From contig DASRRI010000059.1 in assembly GCA_035695765.1 (NCBI GenBank), positions 1 to 64,000 of the forward strand: a stretch of DNA of 64,000 nt, written 5' to 3'. The position numbers and the translations under genes were made by a program. This DNA comes from Dongia_A sp035695765 (GTDB lineage: Bacteria; Pseudomonadota; Alphaproteobacteria; Dongiales; Dongiaceae). A model generated the notes under the pieces. It was not told the DNA's origin. It did not search any database and was given only the letters and a program-made list of their open reading frames with translations. Shown one piece after another: positions 60,459 through 64,000 of the stretch (position 1 is its first letter; each line of letters starts with the position of its first letter).

Positions 60459-60800
60459 CTAGGACCCGGCCGCTCTCAACTGGTCAAGCGTGCGCACCAG
60501 ATCCGCAAGTCGATCCATCGTCACCGCCTGACCGTCGCCGCCGCATAGGGTAAACAAGCTATTGCGCATCTGATCATCTTCAAGCCGCAGCACGGCACCG
60601 AGAGAATTGTCACAAACCGCTGCCACCGACACCGTCAGTTTCTTGTCATTAAAAGCCTTCCGGTCCTCAATCGCCGTTACGGCCGCTTGATCAGCGACGG
60701 CTTTGACCTGCGGGCCATAAGGCAGCATGGAGCATCCCGCCAACATCGAGCCCGTCAGCAGCGCTGGCAGCAGCTTCGCTCTTCCAAGACTGGTGTCCAT
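60459..60800 (-). CDS. Small lipoprotein at the prophage edge
   Basis: A 113-residue lipoprotein. The signal LLPALLTGSMLAGCSMLPYG has a lipobox LAGC, giving lipidation at that cysteine. The mature part carries AVCDNSLGAVLRLEDDQMRN and two further cysteines. AAGGAGA precedes ATG 60800. It lies 67 bases after the membrane/coiled-coil protein gene, the order of separate inner and outer spanin genes of phage lysis cassettes. The globular character and length (typical o-spanins are shorter and proline-rich) leave this tentative. Confidence 0.6.
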   Translation of the reverse strand: MDTSLGRAKLLPALLTGSMLAGCSMLPYGPQVKAVADQAAVTAIEDRKAFNDKKLTVSVAAVCDNSLGAVLRLEDDQMRNSLFTLCGGDGQAVTMDRLADLVRTLDQLRAAGS

Positions 60801-60867
60801 CTCTTCTCCTTTTCGGTTCAGACTTAGGGCCTCTGCATACTGCGCGTCTTGCGCACTAATCCTTCGG

Positions 60868-61149
60868 TCATGGCCGGGCGTCGATGCTGTGAAGCCCACG
60901 CGCATCAGAAATGGGTTCGTGCATTTCGAGCTTGTCCAGCCGCCGCCCGTGCTCGCCGATCTGCGCACGCTGAATGGCCTGATCGACCTGCAGATCATGC
61001 AGAGACGACAGGAAGGCCTCATATTTGGCATCCTGCTTGTCGAGGCGTCCCGTGATGTCATGCCAGATGATTCCGATCAGCATAGCCACGATCGCAAGCA
61101 GGTACGGGACACCCTTCTCAGCCAACGACTGTAGGGCACGGGCACTCAT
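60868..61149 (-). CDS. Membrane/coiled-coil phage protein (possible i-spanin)
   Basis: A 93-residue protein with one N-terminal transmembrane helix (VPYLLAIVAMLIGIIWHDIT) followed by a charged helical stretch with heptad spacing (RLDKQDAKYEAFLSSLHDLQ). This is the layout of inner-membrane spanins and of some phage membrane-associated factors. GAGGAGAG lies 6 bases before ATG 61149. No endolysin or holin has been identified near it. Confidence 0.6.
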   Translation of the reverse strand: MSARALQSLAEKGVPYLLAIVAMLIGIIWHDITGRLDKQDAKYEAFLSSLHDLQVDQAIQRAQIGEHGRRLDKLEMHEPISDARGLHSIDARP

Positions 61150-61377
61150 TTCGAACTCTCCTCGCCTAACGCGCGCCTTAGTGCATCGCTCCACGGTTCA
61201 CGTCTGACCGCTGTCGTAGGCGTCCTTACAGAACCGACGACAAAGACTCATGAACTTGGCATCTCCTGGGTTGCTAATCTTCGCGTCAGCGGTTTAGATT
61301 TGGGGGCTTAGGCCGTTGCGTGCGCGTGCCAGGTGGGATAAAGGTTGGCCATATTTTATTGCGTCCATTGGTGATGC

Positions 61378-61824
61378 ATGAAACTCCGCCGCGCGACGAT
61401 GGATGACGCCATAGACGTTTTAGCGTGGCGCAACGACCCCAAGACGATCGCAATGAGCAAGACGCCTGGGGCGATAAGTCAGGCGGAACATCTACGTTGG
61501 TTCGCAAAGACGATCGAAGATCCAAGTAGGGCGATCTTCATCGCTTCTGAGGGTACTAGGAAGCTTGGGATGATTCGATTCGATCGTTCCAATGGCGCAT
61601 GGCTTGTTAGCATCAATGTGGCCCCCAGTGAGCGAGGTAAGGGCTACGCATATCCGGCCCTTGATGCTGCCATTCGATTGCTCACGACAACCATCGGGCC
61701 ATGCGCCATTTCGGCCGAAATTCGGCACGACAACTTAGCTAGCATTCGCATCTTCGAGAAATGCGGGTTCCAGTTGAATGGAACTGAGGGGGATTTCCTG
61801 CATTGGATTCGCGTCGTTGACTAG
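61378..61824 (+). CDS. GNAT acetyltransferase cargo gene in the prophage
   Basis: A 148-residue GNAT enzyme. It begins MKLRRATMDDAIDVLAWRND, has AEHLRWFAKTIEDPSRAIFI and the acetyl-CoA loop VAPSERGKGYAYPAL. The WRND/HLRWF pattern recalls sugar-amine acetyltransferases of the PseH type. It is oriented against the phage genes and its stop overlaps the tail-assembly-like gene by 4 bases, so it looks like an inserted moron. It could modify a surface polysaccharide or an amino sugar during lysogeny. Confidence 0.8.
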   Translation: MKLRRATMDDAIDVLAWRNDPKTIAMSKTPGAISQAEHLRWFAKTIEDPSRAIFIASEGTRKLGMIRFDRSNGAWLVSINVAPSERGKGYAYPALDAAIRLLTTTIGPCAISAEIRHDNLASIRIFEKCGFQLNGTEGDFLHWIRVVD

Positions 61825-62105
61825 GCTTGGAGGACACTTCCTGCCTTTAGTTCTTCGTCATCTATAAGGCCCTTGCTTAGTAAGGCAGCCCTCAGAGCGC
61901 CAAGCTCCGAGGCAAGATCACGATTTGGAACAACGGCGGACGGCACGAATTCCGAGATGATGCCGCCAGCGAGTACCCATGCATCTAATGCCGCTTGCTT
62001 CTCTGGTTTGTTGGATGTGATCAGCACAGAGCCAGATTCCGTTGTCGCGGCAAGCACGGCCGTTCCGTCTGAGTTTGAGTACCTGGCGGAGACGATTGTG
62101 AACAT
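61821..62105 (-). CDS. Probable phage tail-assembly protein
   Basis: A 94-residue protein immediately downstream (9 bases) of the tail fibre gene. Content is small and mixed: MFTIVSARYSNSDGTAVLAA with a helical end ELGALRAALLSKGLIDDEEL. Short proteins in this position commonly act as tail-fibre assembly chaperones. I recognise no specific family; assignment rests on position and size. Confidence 0.5.
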   Translation of the reverse strand: MFTIVSARYSNSDGTAVLAATTESGSVLITSNKPEKQAALDAWVLAGGIISEFVPSAVVPNRDLASELGALRAALLSKGLIDDEELKAGSVLQA

Positions 62106-62114
62106 CGGAGTTCC

Positions 62115-63365
62115 TTATTGCGGTAGAATTTCCATAACGACTAGAGACGCCGCCGAAGCGCCTCCGAACTTTCTGGACGCCGAGTCGCCGTTCAGAAATC
62201 CGTCGGTTGCAACCTCAGAACCCGCTCGGATTCTATAGGTGCGCGTCGACGTACTACCCGCTGGCAATACATGAATCATTGTGTTGGTCGCAGCGATTCC
62301 GGCAGCGGTTACGAAGCACGACGACGCATTTAGAGCGTTGGCGGTGCTATCGACAAACAAGGCGGCGCCGATTTCTTGCCCAGTCGATCCGCCGAAGTTA
62401 CCGCTGAACATTATAAGCAATGTGCTGCTTGCATTTACTGGCGTGATCGCCACAGAAAGAATCTCATCGCCCTCCGTATTTTGAGGAATTGAATTATCGA
62501 AGGGTAAAATGGTGCCGAGCGTGGTGTAGGTATTCTCTATATCGGTCACGACCTGCGCGATCGTTCCATGTCCACCAATGTAAACGCCTTGTGCATTGAG
62601 GCTCGCGAGACCTTTATCCCCACCACTTGGGGACCCTACTTGCACGCCCGGCCCAAACTGCATGACGGCCGTATCGACGCCGGCGATCCGTGCGCGCAGT
62701 TGTCCGATGCCATCCTCGCTTCCGTTAGTGGCGTCGCCTATGATGCCAAGCAGATAGACATAGTCGATCGGATTTCCGACACTGTTCCGGCCGCGAGATA
62801 TGAACCCGCCGATCACGTCACTGGCCGCTGGCGAGGCCGAATTTCGATCCGACAGAAAGTGAGGGCCGCCGCCTGCGCCGGGATCCGTGCTGGTCAGCGT
62901 GCCACTGAAGCTGGCAACAGCCGCGCCATCTGCCCTGCTGAAATGCAGACATTTCCAGTTCCCTGAACCGAGCGACAGGAAGAAGCCGACATCGCCTGCC
63001 GCCGTGGTGATGTTGGCCGATCCGGGGAGCTTCAGAGACGTGGCATTGTGGGTCAGGACCAGCGCACCGGTAAACTCGATGATTCGGAGCGTTCCCGCGC
63101 CTACCGTGCCGAAGCTGGTGATGGCGGTGGTGCCGGTGACGGTGGTATAGAGCGCCGTCCCGGCCGCACCGATCGCCGTGGTTGCGGCACTGGCGATCGC
63201 GCTGCCCTGGCTTCCAAGTGCGCGCTTGATGATCGAGGCCAGGCCCCGGATGGCGTTGTTGATTCCGCTGGGCGCGCAGTTTTCGGCGATGTTCGCCCCT
63301 TGGACATTGTCATTGTTAAGGGCGGTCGTTTCGTCGAAGTCGAAAAGATCGTTCTTGTTTGCCAT
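62115..63365 (-). CDS. Phage tail fibre-like protein
   Basis: A 416-residue protein with the look of a tail fibre. The N-terminus DNVQGANIAENCAPSGINNA, then IRGLASIIKRAL, is the type that joins fibres to the tail baseplate. A long beta-rich, Gly/Ser/Thr-rich shaft follows (GTTAITSFGTVGAGTLRIIE; VQVGSPSGGDKGLASLNAQG). The C-terminal domain SSTLLIMFSGNFGG and GSTSTRTYRIRAG is probably the receptor-binding tip. ATG 63365 has GGAG 5 bases upstream. Confidence 0.78.
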   Translation of the reverse strand: MANKNDLFDFDETTALNNDNVQGANIAENCAPSGINNAIRGLASIIKRALGSQGSAIASAATTAIGAAGTALYTTVTGTTAITSFGTVGAGTLRIIEFTGALVLTHNATSLKLPGSANITTAAGDVGFFLSLGSGNWKCLHFSRADGAAVASFSGTLTSTDPGAGGGPHFLSDRNSASPAASDVIGGFISRGRNSVGNPIDYVYLLGIIGDATNGSEDGIGQLRARIAGVDTAVMQFGPGVQVGSPSGGDKGLASLNAQGVYIGGHGTIAQVVTDIENTYTTLGTILPFDNSIPQNTEGDEILSVAITPVNASSTLLIMFSGNFGGSTGQEIGAALFVDSTANALNASSCFVTAAGIAATNTMIHVLPAGSTSTRTYRIRAGSEVATDGFLNGDSASRKFGGASAASLVVMEILPQ

Positions 63366-63383
63366 CGCGGCTCCAAATCGTTA

Positions 63384-63404
63384 GAGCCGCCCCGAAGGCG
63401 GCTC
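63384..63404 (-). terminator. UUCGG-loop stem upstream of the tail fibre gene
   Basis: On the minus strand GAGCCGCC-TTCGG-GGCGGCTC forms an 8-bp stem with an extra-stable UUCG-type loop, 19 bases before the tail fibre start. No T-run follows. It may insulate the fibre gene from the upstream transcript. Confidence 0.4.
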
Positions 63405-63459
63405 GCCAAGATGAGTGATGTGCCAAGCAGTCTCGCGAGAGAGGGGATTGGCTTACGCG

Positions 63460-63672
63460 CTACTCATGATCATCCGCGCTTCTCAACGAGCGTCCGAGGA
63501 GGAACCGCTCGATCTCGCGCGCAAGTCGGATGGCCTTGTCCGGAACCGCGCCCAGGAGGCGGGCGAGGTCGAGGCAGACATAGCGCCGCAGCTCCTCCAA
63601 CGGCGCCTGCGCCAAATATCCCTCCGGCGTCAGTGCATCATCGGCAACAATCGTTTCTTCGTCATCATCCAC
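63460..63672 (-). CDS. Small phage protein of unknown function
   Basis: A 70-residue acidic protein with a helical middle (LEELRRYVCLDLARLLGAVP). GTG 63672 is the in-frame start, with GGGGGAA about 7 bases upstream. It lies between the partial gene at the window end and the tail fibre; no family recognised. Confidence 0.5.
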   Translation of the reverse strand: MDDDEETIVADDALTPEGYLAQAPLEELRRYVCLDLARLLGAVPDKAIRLAREIERFLLGRSLRSADDHE

Positions 63673-63702
63673 GGCGCGTTCCCCCTATCTGGACACGTTC
63701 AG

Positions 63703-64000
63703 TCAGGCCGGGCTGCCATCAAGCCAAGCCCGCACGAGGCGATCGGGAAAGCGTCCGTGGTGAGTCGCGCAGCCCTCCGCGAACCGCACGACGTAGTCCG
63801 TCAATGTGGCAGGCGGATGGGCAATGAGATAGCTGCCGCCCTCCGGCACATTTTGCCGAATCAGGCCTGAGATGCCGGCACGCAGACGGGTAGCCAACAG
63901 GCCGTCGACCACGCGCAACTCGACGTCCGGCCATTCGCGCCGAAGCTGCGCTGATACGCCTTCGGTCGTCGCGCACTCTTGCGCCGTTACCGAATTCTGA
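63703..64000 (-). CDS. Phage protein, partial at window end
   Basis: The reading frame is open from the window edge to the stop at 63703, about 98 residues (CATTEGVSAQLRREWPDVEL, then RQNVPEGGSYLIAHPPATLT, ending RAWLDGSPA). It has no internal stop and its start is outside the window. I recognise no family; context suggests a baseplate or tail component. Confidence 0.5.
   Translation of the reverse strand, partial: QNSVTAQECATTEGVSAQLRREWPDVELRVVDGLLATRLRAGISGLIRQNVPEGGSYLIAHPPATLTDYVVRFAEGCATHHGRFPDRLVRAWLDGSPA

Larger units (their letters stand above)
60459..64000 (-). mobile_element. Prophage edge (tail fibre and lysis-like genes), continuing past the window
   Basis: From 60459 onward the content changes to small, phage-like minus-strand genes: lipoprotein, membrane/coiled-coil protein, tail-assembly-like protein, tail fibre and short unknowns, plus one GNAT gene on the other strand. 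Base composition drops visibly around 61.3-62.6 kb compared with the metabolic genes. The aminotransferase gene ends 12 bases away, so the left boundary is between 60446 and 60459 or within the phage edge. No att duplication or integrase is visible. Confidence 0.7.

Noticed and set aside
1..64000. CRISPR array
   Set aside because: No series of regularly spaced direct repeats of 20-40 bases was seen; the direct repeats at 6673-6698 are two short units only.
60459..64000. Integrase or tRNA attachment site for the prophage
   Set aside because: The only tRNA is 45 kb away and no integrase gene or duplicated att sequence is visible within the window.

Overview
The window looks like a chromosomal stretch of a GC-rich alphaproteobacterium, probably Rhodospirillales- or Hyphomicrobiales-like. 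The evidence is a CpdR-type receiver gene beside an N-formylglutamate amidohydrolase and a tRNA-Val, mmsA, a BTAD/FlgO-like/TPR regulator, DUF3750 and DUF983 genes, choline-sulfatase, and many ABC uptake systems for amines and sugars. Lineage is inferred from gene content only. Most genes are metabolic. The left edge cuts an IS5-family transposase and the right edge enters a prophage tail region.

Layout. 0-10.9 kb: IS end, PLP decarboxylase, 2OG-Fe(II) oxygenase, membrane-bound ATP-grasp protein, mmsA, an orphan Tat-exported binding protein and a DUF983 protein bracketed by short related inverted repeats, a glutamine amidotransferase, a cupin and an MFS transporter. 10.9-15.7 kb: a CHASE4/PAS sensor kinase; a convincing unannotated small RNA (promoter, two stem-loops, intrinsic terminator) at about 13.41-13.51 kb; GNAT, N-formylglutamate amidohydrolase, CpdR, tRNA-Val. 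15.8-25.6 kb: a tightly packed nine-gene operon (AA_synth protein, alpha/beta hydrolase-flavin reductase-Nudix-like fusion, LLM flavin monooxygenase, aldehyde dehydrogenase, NIPSNAP protein, complete PotABCD-type ABC transporter). It is divergent from a FadR-type GntR regulator, with a perfect palindrome inside a sigma70-like promoter between them. It reads as a self-contained import-and-oxidise pathway for an unknown nitrogenous compound.

25.7-39.0 kb: a second PLP decarboxylase, the BTAD regulator, then a LacI-linked sugar ABC system (RbsB/A/C type, binding protein resembling rhizopine-binding MocB), an SDR, and a desaturase-like oxygenase, Rieske ferredoxin and ferredoxin reductase set resembling MocDEF. 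The set ends in a PanB-like protein that has lost the metal-binding residues of PanB. This looks like a rewired relative of the rhizopine locus. 39-55.4 kb: DUF3750, a 1.1-kb-residue multi-PAS orphan kinase, an RhlE-type helicase with a long charged tail, choline-sulfatase, SDR, small membrane protein, pirin, a frameshifted DinB gene, a ChaC-type enzyme and an RND efflux pair without an outer-membrane gene.

55.5-60.4 kb: small and large subunits of an N,N-dimethylformamidase-like enzyme, with a glutamine amidotransferase and a class III aminotransferase. 60.5-64 kb: prophage edge with a lipoprotein, a membrane/coiled-coil protein (possible spanin pair), a tail fibre, a probable tail-assembly protein and an oppositely oriented GNAT cargo gene.

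The strongest leads are the small RNA, the nine-gene GntR-controlled oxidation operon with its three-domain fusion, the metal-ligand-less PanB-like protein in a Moc-like oxygenase cluster, and the dimethylformamidase cluster.
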